The notes beneath the pieces were generated by a model. That model had not been told where the DNA came from, searched no databases, and saw only the letters and a program-made list of their open reading frames with translations. Source: Gemmatimonadota bacterium (GTDB lineage Bacteria; Gemmatimonadota; Gemmatimonadetes; Palauibacterales; Palauibacteraceae). Taken from it: a DNA stretch of 35,543 nucleotides. Made by a program: the position numbers and the translations under genes. The stretch is from contig JAJCZV010000237.1 in the NCBI GenBank assembly GCA_029262175.1, positions 1-35,543 of the forward strand, given 5' to 3'. How positions within the stretch are numbered: position 1 is the first letter of the stretch; each line of letters opens with the position of its first letter. Of the stretch, positions 7,465 to 14,811 are shown piece after piece.

Positions 7465-9741
7465 ATGAAGATCGTTTGTGTCGGCGGCGGAGCGGCGGGC
7501 CTCTACTTCTCTATCTTGATGAAGCTGGCTGACCAGAAGCACGACGTCACCGTGCTCGAGCGAAACAGAGCCGGCGACACGTATGGATTCGGCGTCGTCT
7601 TTTCGGAGGCGACCCTCGAGGAGCTCGCGACCGCCGACCCCCGCAGCCATGCGGCGATCACGCGCGGATTCCATTCGTGGGACGACATCGACATCCACTA
7701 CGCGGGCGAGTGCGTCCGCTCGACGGGTCACGGCTTCAGCGGTATTGCTCGCACTACCTTGCTCGAGATACTTGAAACTCGTTGTCGCGAGCTCGGCGTC
7801 GACCTTCAACACGGGGTCGAGGTCACTTCCATCGACGCGTTCGTAGACGCCGACCTCATAGTGGGAGCGGACGGACTAAACAGCACGGTTCGCATGTCTC
7901 AGGCCTCCCACTTTCAACCGACCGTCGACGAACGTCCCAACCGCTTTGTGTGGTTGGGAACGACGAAGCCGTTCCCCGCCTTCACGTTCTATTTTCGCGA
8001 GACGGAACACGGGTTGTGGCGAGTGCACGCCTATCAGTACCGGCAAGCCGAGGACGCCGCGGACGCCATCTCGACTTTCATCGTCGAGGCCACGGAGGAC
8101 ACTTGGCGGGCGGCGGGATTGGACGCGGCCACCGAGCAGCAAACAGCAGACTTCCTGCACGAGGTTTTCGCCACGGAGCTCGGCGAACATCGACTGATCC
8201 AGAACCGTTCCATCTGGCGCCAGTTTCCTACCGTTCGGAATCCCGTTTGGCACCATGAGAACACGGTGTTGATCGGCGATGCCGCGCATACCGCCCACTT
8301 TTCCATAGGATCCGGGACGCGGCTGGCGATGATCGATGCGATTGCGCTGCGAGACGCGCTGATCGCCGAATCTTTCGATGTCAGGCGGGCTCTCGAGACC
8401 TACGAGACGACTCGTCGCCCGGAGGTGGAAAGTCTTCAGCGCGCGGCCCAGGCTAGCCTCGAGTGGTTCGAGGGGACCGAGCGTTTCATGGACACCGAGC
8501 CGCTGCAATTCGCCTTCAACCTCATCACGCGAAGTCTCCGGATCACCCACGCCAACCTTCAAGTAAGAGATCGTTCCTTTACGGATCAGGTCGACCGCCG
8601 GTTCGCGAAACGTGCCGCCGAGCAGTCCGGCTCGACGATTCCACCCACGGTGCCGCCGTTGCTCACGCCTTTCAGGCTCCGCGATCTCGTGCTTTCAAAC
8701 CGTGTGGTCGTGTCTGCGATGTGTCAGTACTCCGCGGTGGACGGGCTCCCCAACGACTGGCACTTGGTACATCTCGGCAGTCGAGCCGTCGGCGGCGCCG
8801 GTCTCGTGATGACGGAGATGACCGACGTCAGCGCGGAGGGCCGGATCAGTCTCGGGTGTACAGGCATGTACGCGCCTTCGCACGTGGAGGGATGGAAACG
8901 GATCGTCGATTTTGTACACGGCAACAGCCATGCGAAGATCGGCATACAGCTCGGACATGCCGGTCGGAAGGGATCGACCAGGCTTTCTTGGGAGGGAGAT
9001 AGTGAGCCGCTCGATCAGGACGGGTGGCCTACGATGGCGGCCTCGCCGATCCCCTGGTTCGAGCATAGTCCGACACCGCGACAGATGACCCGTGAAGACA
9101 TGGACGCGGTAAAGTCGGAGTTCGCGCGTGCGACCGAGATGTCCGACGCCGCAGGCTTCGATCTTCTCGAGATCCATTTCGCCCACGGGTACCTGCTCGC
9201 GAGCTTCCTGTCCCCGCTTACCAACATCCGTACGGACGAGTACGGTGGTTCACTCGAGAATCGAATGCGATTCCCCCTAGAGATACTGGCCGCCGCTAGG
9301 GCCGTCTGGCCGGAACAAAAGCCGATCTCCGTCCGAATCTCGGCCGTCGACTGGGCACCGGGCGGAATGGAACCGCAGGACGCAGTCGACATCGCGCGAC
9401 GCTTGAAGAACGCGGGCGTCGACATCATCGATGTTTCGGCTGGCCAAACGGTCCCCTATCAGAAACCGATCTACGGACGTCAGTACCAGACGCCGTTCTC
9501 GGACAGGATCCGGCAGGAAGCCGACATCGCGACGATGGCGGTCGGCAACATCTCTTCCTTCATGGACGTGAATACCATCCTCGCCGCGGGCCGAGCCGAT
9601 CTGTGTTGTCTCGCGCGGGCGCACCTATGGGAGCCGTATTGGACCCGTCATGCCGCGCACGCGGCGGGATCCCCGATCCCATGGCCGGAGCAATACTCTT
9701 CGCTAGAACGCTACAACCCGAGGTTCGAGTGGGGTTACTAA
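7465..9741 (+). CDS. Two-domain flavoenzyme: 2-aminobenzoyl-CoA monooxygenase/reductase type
   Basis: A 758-residue fusion. Residues 1 to about 390 are a group A flavin monooxygenase with the dinucleotide fold VGGGAAG (6-12), the GADGLNS segment (134-140) and the GDAAH motif (271-275). Residues about 400-758 are an Old Yellow Enzyme-type FMN reductase with SAMCQYS, QLGHAGRKG (495-503) and the HFAHGYL active-site pair His571/His574. This architecture is that of 2-aminobenzoyl-CoA monooxygenase/reductase, which hydroxylates anthraniloyl-CoA and reduces (dearomatises) the ring. Annotation pipelines also call it bifunctional salicylyl-CoA 5-hydroxylase/oxidoreductase. The adjacent kynA and kynU make anthraniloyl-CoA the likelier substrate. 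ATG 7465 follows GGGGAGA by about five bases, and the gene lies 13 bases after the dehydrogenase. Confidence 0.9.
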   Translation: MKIVCVGGGAAGLYFSILMKLADQKHDVTVLERNRAGDTYGFGVVFSEATLEELATADPRSHAAITRGFHSWDDIDIHYAGECVRSTGHGFSGIARTTLLEILETRCRELGVDLQHGVEVTSIDAFVDADLIVGADGLNSTVRMSQASHFQPTVDERPNRFVWLGTTKPFPAFTFYFRETEHGLWRVHAYQYRQAEDAADAISTFIVEATEDTWRAAGLDAATEQQTADFLHEVFATELGEHRLIQNRSIWRQFPTVRNPVWHHENTVLIGDAAHTAHFSIGSGTRLAMIDAIALRDALIAESFDVRRALETYETTRRPEVESLQRAAQASLEWFEGTERFMDTEPLQFAFNLITRSLRITHANLQVRDRSFTDQVDRRFAKRAAEQSGSTIPPTVPPLLTPFRLRDLVLSNRVVVSAMCQYSAVDGLPNDWHLVHLGSRAVGGAGLVMTEMTDVSAEGRISLGCTGMYAPSHVEGWKRIVDFVHGNSHAKIGIQLGHAGRKGSTRLSWEGDSEPLDQDGWPTMAASPIPWFEHSPTPRQMTREDMDAVKSEFARATEMSDAAGFDLLEIHFAHGYLLASFLSPLTNIRTDEYGGSLENRMRFPLEILAAARAVWPEQKPISVRISAVDWAPGGMEPQDAVDIARRLKNAGVDIIDVSAGQTVPYQKPIYGRQYQTPFSDRIRQEADIATMAVGNISSFMDVNTILAAGRADLCCLARAHLWEPYWTRHAAHAAGSPIPWPEQYSSLERYNPRFEWGY

Positions 9742-9780
9742 CCACAGCCTTTATCCACGCGTGAGAACTCCAGGGCAATC

Positions 9781-10587
9781 GTGAGCCACGAAAAATATCT
9801 GACGTATGCAAGTTATTTGAGTCTCGACGAGTTGCTGTCGCTTCAGAACGAGTGGTCTGGAGCGGACGGCGACACGCCAGAGCACGATGAAATGTTGTTC
9901 ATCATCATCCACCAGGTCTATGAGCTCTGGTTCAAACAGCTATTGCATGAGCTCGATTTTGCCCGAGTTCGTCTTGCTAAGGACGACCTGCCTCGCGTCT
10001 TGCATACGATGAAACGGGTCCTCACCATCCTGAAGGTGTTGGTGGCCCAGCTAGACATTCTCGAGACGATGCGGCCGCTCGACTTCCTCGCTTTTCGCAC
10101 GCGCCTGGAAGAGGCCAGCGGGCTTCAGTCGTATCAATTCCGCGAGATGGAGTTCGTTCTCGGAGTCAAGCGACCCGGGGCGCTCGATCGCTACCCGCCC
10201 ACTAGCCTGGCATACCAAAAGCTCGAGCGGAGGCTGCAAGAGCCGTCGTTGTGGGCAGCTTTTCTACGATTCCTATCGGTGCGAGGCTTCGAGATTCCCG
10301 TGCACGTGCTGGATCGGGACGTGACCGAGTCGACCGAGGCTTCGGAGGAGGTCCAGACGACGCTGATCCGGTTGTATCGATCCGATTCCGATTTGGCCCC
10401 GCTATGCGAGCGACTGGTCGACCTCGACGAGGGGATGCAGGAATGGCGGTATCGGCACGTGAAAATGGTCGAACGAACCATTGGGCATAAGATGGGAACC
10501 GGTGGGACGGCCGGTGCCGCCTACCTCCAGCGTTCGCTCAATCAAGCCGTGTTTCCAGATCTATGGGCCATCCGGACCGACCTTTGA
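9781..10587 (+). CDS. kynA: Tryptophan 2,3-dioxygenase
   Basis: A 268-residue haem dioxygenase that opens the indole ring of L-tryptophan to N-formylkynurenine, the first step of the kynurenine pathway. Family landmarks are EHDEMLFIIIHQ (34-45), with His44 at the distal base position, ELWFKQLLHEL (48-58), FRTRLEEASGLQS (105-117), with the substrate-carboxylate arginine at 106, and WRYRHVKMVERTIG (222-235), with His226 as proximal haem ligand. GTGGTAG (239-245) is the conserved active-site loop. The length is slightly under the usual bacterial 275-285. The start is GTG 9781, with a weak CCAGGG site before it. It follows the monooxygenase/reductase by 39 bases and overlaps kynU. Confidence 0.95.
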   Translation: MSHEKYLTYASYLSLDELLSLQNEWSGADGDTPEHDEMLFIIIHQVYELWFKQLLHELDFARVRLAKDDLPRVLHTMKRVLTILKVLVAQLDILETMRPLDFLAFRTRLEEASGLQSYQFREMEFVLGVKRPGALDRYPPTSLAYQKLERRLQEPSLWAAFLRFLSVRGFEIPVHVLDRDVTESTEASEEVQTTLIRLYRSDSDLAPLCERLVDLDEGMQEWRYRHVKMVERTIGHKMGTGGTAGAAYLQRSLNQAVFPDLWAIRTDL

Positions 10588-11792
10588 ACACCGACAGTCT
10601 CTACAGCCATCCAAATGCGCTCGCGCGCCACTACACGCGATTCCGCGTCTCGGAACGCCTTCTGCTCACCGGGCATTCGCACCAAGCCTGGCCCGATTGC
10701 GGCTTCGATGGGCAACGGAGAGCGTGGTGGGACGCGGCGGAACTCGTCGACGGAAAATGGGATGAGGCATTCATTCGAGCAGACCGGGTACGCCACGGGT
10801 ATGCCCGACTGTTGGGCTCGGCCGAGCGCATCGACGATGGGGATTACGCACTTGGAGTAAACACTCACGAACTCGTAGTCCGTTTTCTTTCGGCACTCGA
10901 TCTCGCGAAGCGGCCAAAGCTCGTGACTACCGCGGGAGAGTTCCACTCGATCCGACGGCAGCTCGACCGTTTGGCCGAAGAGGGGATCGAGGTCGTACGG
11001 GTCGAGGTGGACCCCATCGAGACCTTGGCCGAACGGATCGCGGTCGAGGTGGATGAGCGAACGGCTGCGTCACTCGTATCCTGCGTCTTGTTCGGCGATG
11101 CTCAAATCGTAAGCGGGCTGAGCGTACTGTCGGAGCGCTGCGACCGGGTAGGGAGCGAGCTTTTGATCGACACGTACCACGCGCTCAACGCGATGCCGTT
11201 CGACCTCCACCAAGAGGGACTTCAGTCTGCGTTCGCAGTCGGCGGCGGCTACAAGTACTGCCAGCTTGGCGAAGGGAATTGCTTTCTTCGAGTTCCACCT
11301 GACTGCGACCTCCGACCGCTCGTGACGGGCTGGTTCGCGGAGTTCTCCACTCTCGCGGCAAACCGATCCGATACGGAAGAACTCACATACGGTTCAGGAC
11401 ACGCGCGTTTCGCGGGCAGTACGTATGACCCGACAAGTCACTATCGGGCGGCCGAGGTCCTGGCGTTTTTTGAGCGGGAGGGTCTGACGCCGGAGTTGCT
11501 ACGAGAAGTCAGTCAGCATCAGGTCCGACGTCTCGCCGAGCGTTTTGATGAGGCGGGACTGCAACCGTCGGTGATCGATCGACGACGGGACATCGACCTG
11601 CATCAGATTGGCGGGTTTCTGTCTTTGCGCAGCCCCCACGCCGCGACCATTCAATCCGAGCTCGCCGACCTCGGCGTCGCCGTCGACTACCGTGACGATT
11701 CAGTCCGGTTTGGGCCCGCTCCCTATTTGTCGGACCAACAATTGGACGATGCGATCGCCGCGCTGACCGAGGTGGTGGCCACCCTTCCCTGA
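10563..11792 (+). CDS. kynU: Kynureninase
   Basis: A PLP-dependent fold-type I enzyme that cleaves kynurenine to anthranilate and alanine. It has 409 residues from ATG 10563, or 402 from TTG 10584, which overlaps the kynA stop as TTGA; neither start has a strong ribosome binding site. SHPNALARHYTRFRVSERL, the GHSHQAWPD segment and TGWFAEFS are typical of bacterial kynureninases. IDTYHALNA carries the PLP-nitrogen aspartate (Asp203) and GGGYKY the Schiff-base lysine (Lys231, numbered from 10563). The glycine loop after the lysine reads CQLGEGNC instead of the common LNGGPG, so this is a divergent branch. There is no kynurenine 3-monooxygenase nearby, which fits anthranilate as the product. It is the last gene of the plus-strand operon. 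Confidence 0.9.
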   Translation: MGHPDRPLNTDSLYSHPNALARHYTRFRVSERLLLTGHSHQAWPDCGFDGQRRAWWDAAELVDGKWDEAFIRADRVRHGYARLLGSAERIDDGDYALGVNTHELVVRFLSALDLAKRPKLVTTAGEFHSIRRQLDRLAEEGIEVVRVEVDPIETLAERIAVEVDERTAASLVSCVLFGDAQIVSGLSVLSERCDRVGSELLIDTYHALNAMPFDLHQEGLQSAFAVGGGYKYCQLGEGNCFLRVPPDCDLRPLVTGWFAEFSTLAANRSDTEELTYGSGHARFAGSTYDPTSHYRAAEVLAFFEREGLTPELLREVSQHQVRRLAERFDEAGLQPSVIDRRRDIDLHQIGGFLSLRSPHAATIQSELADLGVAVDYRDDSVRFGPAPYLSDQQLDDAIAALTEVVATLP

Positions 11793-11987
11793 GTCCCGCC
11801 GAGATCTGAAACCCCCTCCAGCCAACCCTCGTGCGATTACAGGCGTCCAACAGGGCGAACTCTCAGCAGGGACGAGATCGTCGGTTTCGCTCGCAGTGGA
11901 TGGGGCTCTACAGAACGCGGCCCTGGCATCCTGAACGCGTTCGTTCTTGAAGCTGCGGCGAACCGACTCTTTTTCTGCTCCCGCCGT

Positions 11988-12695
11988 CTATGCTCCGAGC
12001 AGCTCGGATTCGCGGTGGGCCCATTCGAGATCCTCCGGCGTATTGATGCCTCTCGTGAGCCGCGCGAGATCTCCTTGGCCCGAAAGCGCATCTGATCCGA
12101 CGTAGCGGACACTGAGCTGCTCTAGGAGGCCGGCCATCGCCGGGGGCTGGTCCGTGGCGAGAGAGGACTCCAAGAACTTAGTGGCAGGCTCTCGCACCTC
12201 CGCGCGGTACGCCGCGCACAGGGGCTGGGCTCTACCGCTAACAAACGGAACCACCGCGTCGAGCTCCAAGTCGTGCCCCAAGATGTCGAGGATCTCCTCG
12301 ACAAACTCCGCCGTCATGAAGGGCAAATCGCCTGCTACGACCAGAACCAGACGTCCAGACACGTTTGCCAGCCCGGAAACCAGTCCTGCCAACGGCCCCA
12401 AGTCGGGCTCTGGGTCCGCGACCAGCCGAACGGTACGTCCTCCGCGCCCCAAGACGACGGTCTCCGTCGCCGGCGCACCGGAATCTACCATTCGTTGCCA
12501 GCCATCCGCCTCGAGCACCAACAGGTGTCGCCAAGTCTCCCGAACGGCGACAACGACCTCGGAAATCTCCGAAGTCGCATCGAGTATGCGGAGGATGACG
12601 GCGCGATCACCGATCTCCACCAGCGTCTTCTGTTGCCCCAGGCGCCGTGAACTTCCACCAGCCAGCACGACGAGTGAGCGTCCGAGCGTGTTCAT
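11988..12695 (-). CDS. mobA: Molybdenum cofactor guanylyltransferase MobA-like nucleotidyltransferase
   Basis: A 235-residue nucleotidyltransferase of the MobA type, which adds GMP to molybdopterin to make the guanine dinucleotide cofactor. LAGGSSRRLGQQK (11-23) is the nucleotide-binding signature, DLGPLAGL (98-105) and AGDLPFM (121-127) hold the metal/substrate aspartates, and the C-terminal RGINTPEDL is typical of MobA. It is somewhat longer than the usual 190-210 residues. No molybdoenzyme or other cofactor gene is visible nearby, so MobA rather than a CTP-using MocA-like or related transferase is a reasonable but not certain call. It lies downstream of arsC and overlaps it by four bases, so the two are probably co-transcribed. 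It is convergent with kynU; 11793-11987 contains nothing I can name. Confidence 0.78.
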   Translation of the reverse strand: MNTLGRSLVVLAGGSSRRLGQQKTLVEIGDRAVILRILDATSEISEVVVAVRETWRHLLVLEADGWQRMVDSGAPATETVVLGRGGRTVRLVADPEPDLGPLAGLVSGLANVSGRLVLVVAGDLPFMTAEFVEEILDILGHDLELDAVVPFVSGRAQPLCAAYRAEVREPATKFLESSLATDQPPAMAGLLEQLSVRYVGSDALSGQGDLARLTRGINTPEDLEWAHRESELLGA

Positions 12696-13099
12696 GCGGC
12701 GGCCGTAATCTCGTCGAGCAAACGTCCCACCCGCAGACCCAGATCATCGCGGACAGCTCGGAAGTCCTCGAGGTCGAAGTCCTTCGGGTCTGGAATCTCC
12801 CAATCGACGCGTCGTGAGGTGGGGACGTGAGGGCAGGCGTCGCCGCATCCCATGGTCACGACTGCGGCGTACTCGCCGGCGGGGATGTCCGCCAAACCTT
12901 CGGAAGCGTGAGAAGCGAGGTCGTAACCCAACTCCGCCATCACTTCGATCGCGCGAGTATTGACCACTCCGGACGGGCGCGATCCCGCGCTATGTGCCTC
13001 GACGTCATCGGGGCTGTGAATCCGCGCGAATGCCTCCGCCATCTGACTCCTACAGGAGTTCTCGACACAGACGAATAGCACTTTTGGCTTATCTATCAT
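12692..13099 (-). CDS. arsC: Arsenate reductase, low-molecular-weight phosphatase type
   Basis: A 135-residue protein of the thiol-dependent ArsC/low-molecular-weight tyrosine phosphatase family, which reduces arsenate to arsenite. The phosphatase loop is CVENSCR (Cys11 to Arg17, CX5R). MGCGDACP (83-90) supplies the relay cysteines Cys85 and Cys89, and WEIPDP (100-105) has the acid aspartate Asp104. The extra cysteine in the loop and the MGCG segment favour arsenate reductase over a protein tyrosine phosphatase. No arsenite efflux pump or ArsR is visible in the window. ATG 13099-13097 starts the unit and mobA overlaps its end. The 243 bases upstream, shared with the divergent DUF2911 gene, should contain the promoters, but I could not identify them. 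Confidence 0.85.
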   Translation of the reverse strand: MIDKPKVLFVCVENSCRSQMAEAFARIHSPDDVEAHSAGSRPSGVVNTRAIEVMAELGYDLASHASEGLADIPAGEYAAVVTMGCGDACPHVPTSRRVDWEIPDPKDFDLEDFRAVRDDLGLRVGRLLDEITAAA

Positions 13100-13352
13100 G
13101 TGTGCGCAGGGCGACCCGTGTAACCAACTAGGGACAAACCATCGGACCTATCTTCTGAAGCAAGACGTGTTCCGTGGCTTGATCGCGTCGGGAAAAGCGG
13201 CCAATGCCGGGGTAACCGACGTGACAGCCTCGGGCGCCAAGTCGCACACGTCGATCCAGGATGGGTGCCGCCCCGATGCGGCTGCGCCACAGGGACAGGT
13301 CGGAACGAAACGTGGGCGGGGGCTGTTTGGGTGTGAAAGGGAGATGGAGAAG

Positions 13353-13907
13353 ATGACGAAGCACGCGATTTCAACGGTACTGGCGCTGAGTTCCACGCTC
13401 TTCGCCGGCTCTACTTCGGCCGCTTCCGCGCAGGTCGTTGATGGAACCGTAAAGGCGAGCCAAGCCGCAACCGTGTCTCAAACCATGGCTGAAGCAGAGA
13501 TCACGGTGGTTTACAACCGACCCGTGGCTCGTGGCAGAGCCCTGTTTGGGAACATCGTCCCGTGGGACTTGGAGTGGAATCCGGGCGCAGACCAGGCATC
13601 CTATCTCAAGACGACCGCAGACCTCCAGCTGGCTGGTCAGCGACTCCCGGCGGGCAGCTATTCGATCTGGGCCACTCCGACCGAGGGTGCGTGGCAGTTG
13701 ATGTTTCACAAGGACTGGGACGTCTTCCATGCGCCATATGCGGGAGACGACGGCGTCGTACTTCGGCTCTCGATCGAACCGGTCGCGGCCCCGCACGTCG
13801 AAAGTCTGATGTACTATTTTCCGGTCGCCGATCGTCGCGACGGCGCACTCGCTCTTCACTGGGGGGAGACCCTGCTGATCGTGCCGATCCACGTCCCCGA
13901 GCGATAG
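13353..13907 (+). CDS. DUF2911 family secreted protein
   Basis: A 184-residue protein with an N-terminal signal peptide (about residues 1-27, ending ASAQ) followed by a DUF2911 domain. Recognisable segments are EITVVYNRPVARGRALFG, the LPAGSYSIW turn and the C-terminal hydrophobic strand LLIVPIHV. The family is common in Bacteroidota, Gemmatimonadota and relatives; its function is unknown and it is probably periplasmic or on the outer membrane. I chose ATG 13353, about ten bases after AAGGGAG; ATG 13344, nine bases earlier in frame, is possible but sits too close to that site. The frame is open to 13098 without a better start. It ends nine bases from the convergent SnoaL-like gene. Confidence 0.82.
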   Translation: MTKHAISTVLALSSTLFAGSTSAASAQVVDGTVKASQAATVSQTMAEAEITVVYNRPVARGRALFGNIVPWDLEWNPGADQASYLKTTADLQLAGQRLPAGSYSIWATPTEGAWQLMFHKDWDVFHAPYAGDDGVVLRLSIEPVAAPHVESLMYYFPVADRRDGALALHWGETLLIVPIHVPER

Positions 13908-13916
13908 GCGCAAATG

Positions 13917-14753
13917 CTAGGGGGCCAGATCCTCTACAACCTCGGATGCGACATGTCCGTGGGACACGCGCCACCCGTCGGCACGTCGGACATAAATGTT
14001 TGTGAATACGGCAGCGTGCGTCGACCGAACGCCTGAGGTGTCTACCGCGACCTCACGGATCCGCGCCACCACCAACACGGTGTTCGGGCTCAGTTCGGTC
14101 GCCTCCAGACGCTCGATGTCCCAAATCGGAATGTCGCGCAAGGCGGCGAAGCTGCCCCGAATCTGGGCGTCGAAATCTTCTCGCCCCACCACCACCTCGG
14201 TGCCGAAAACGTGCGTGAACCCGGGCTCATCGTCATACAAGGCGAGCGTGGCCTCGACGTCCATCGTCTGAATTGCGCGGGCCAAACCCCTGAACGCCTC
14301 GCTCGCGCCGAGCGTGGGCGAGCCACCGCCCGTCAAAGCCGGCGTGCTCACCGTGGTTGCGGCCACATCCGTAGTCGGCGGCTCTGGGCTCGAAAGAATC
14401 CAAGCACCGGCGCTGACGCCAAGAGCCAAGAAGCCCCCCAACCCACCCACGAGCGTATTGCTCCACGTGAAGACGCTGCTCATCGCGTCTCCCTCGTCAT
14501 CGGCGGCCGAGTCATCGCCCGCCGTTGCACGCTTCGCCGTCTTGCCGTGCTGGATAAACGACGTGACGGCAACGACCGGGAGTCCGATCAAGAGGAGAAC
14601 CCATGCGACGGTGGTGACCCATGGCGGGAGGTCGAGTCCGGTGACCAACGCTCGCACGATCTGGACAAGCAGCGACGCGATGACCGCGTAGACGGCAACC
14701 ACCCACCACGGATTAGCGCGGCGTACCCGATCCAATGTTGACATCATTGCCAC
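13917..14753 (-). CDS. Membrane-anchored SnoaL/DUF4440-like protein
   Basis: A 278-residue protein with three predicted membrane spans (about 17-38, 44-66 and 100-120) and a C-terminal SnoaL/NTF2-like domain (about 147-278). That domain has the pattern of a nuclear-transport-factor fold: ALYDDEP, GREDFDAQI, then VFTNIYVRRADGWRVSHGH. Positive charges at 9-12 and 71-76 suggest that the N-terminus and the loop are cytosolic, which would put the SnoaL domain in the periplasm. The second span, with LPPWVTTVAWVLLLIGLP, resembles membrane segments found ahead of TPR domains in Gemmatimonadota-type regulators (by eye only). The start could be GTG 14753 or ATG 14747/14744. Substrate and role are unknown. 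It follows the DUF5916 gene by 58 bases on the same strand. Confidence 0.7.
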   Translation of the reverse strand: MAMMSTLDRVRRANPWWVVAVYAVIASLLVQIVRALVTGLDLPPWVTTVAWVLLLIGLPVVAVTSFIQHGKTAKRATAGDDSAADDEGDAMSSVFTWSNTLVGGLGGFLALGVSAGAWILSSPEPPTTDVAATTVSTPALTGGGSPTLGASEAFRGLARAIQTMDVEATLALYDDEPGFTHVFGTEVVVGREDFDAQIRGSFAALRDIPIWDIERLEATELSPNTVLVVARIREVAVDTSGVRSTHAAVFTNIYVRRADGWRVSHGHVASEVVEDLAP

Positions 14754-14811
14754 CCGCGTCTGGTGCTCGTGCTCACACCTCTGTGCTTCGGTCTCCCCCC
14801 CGAACGGCCCG

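Noticed and set aside
11793..11987. Possible terminator or small gene between kynU and mobA
   Set aside because: Only short dyads (GACGA/TCGTC, AACGCGTT) and a run of five T were seen; no convincing stem-loop with T-tract and no coding frame with a ribosome binding site.
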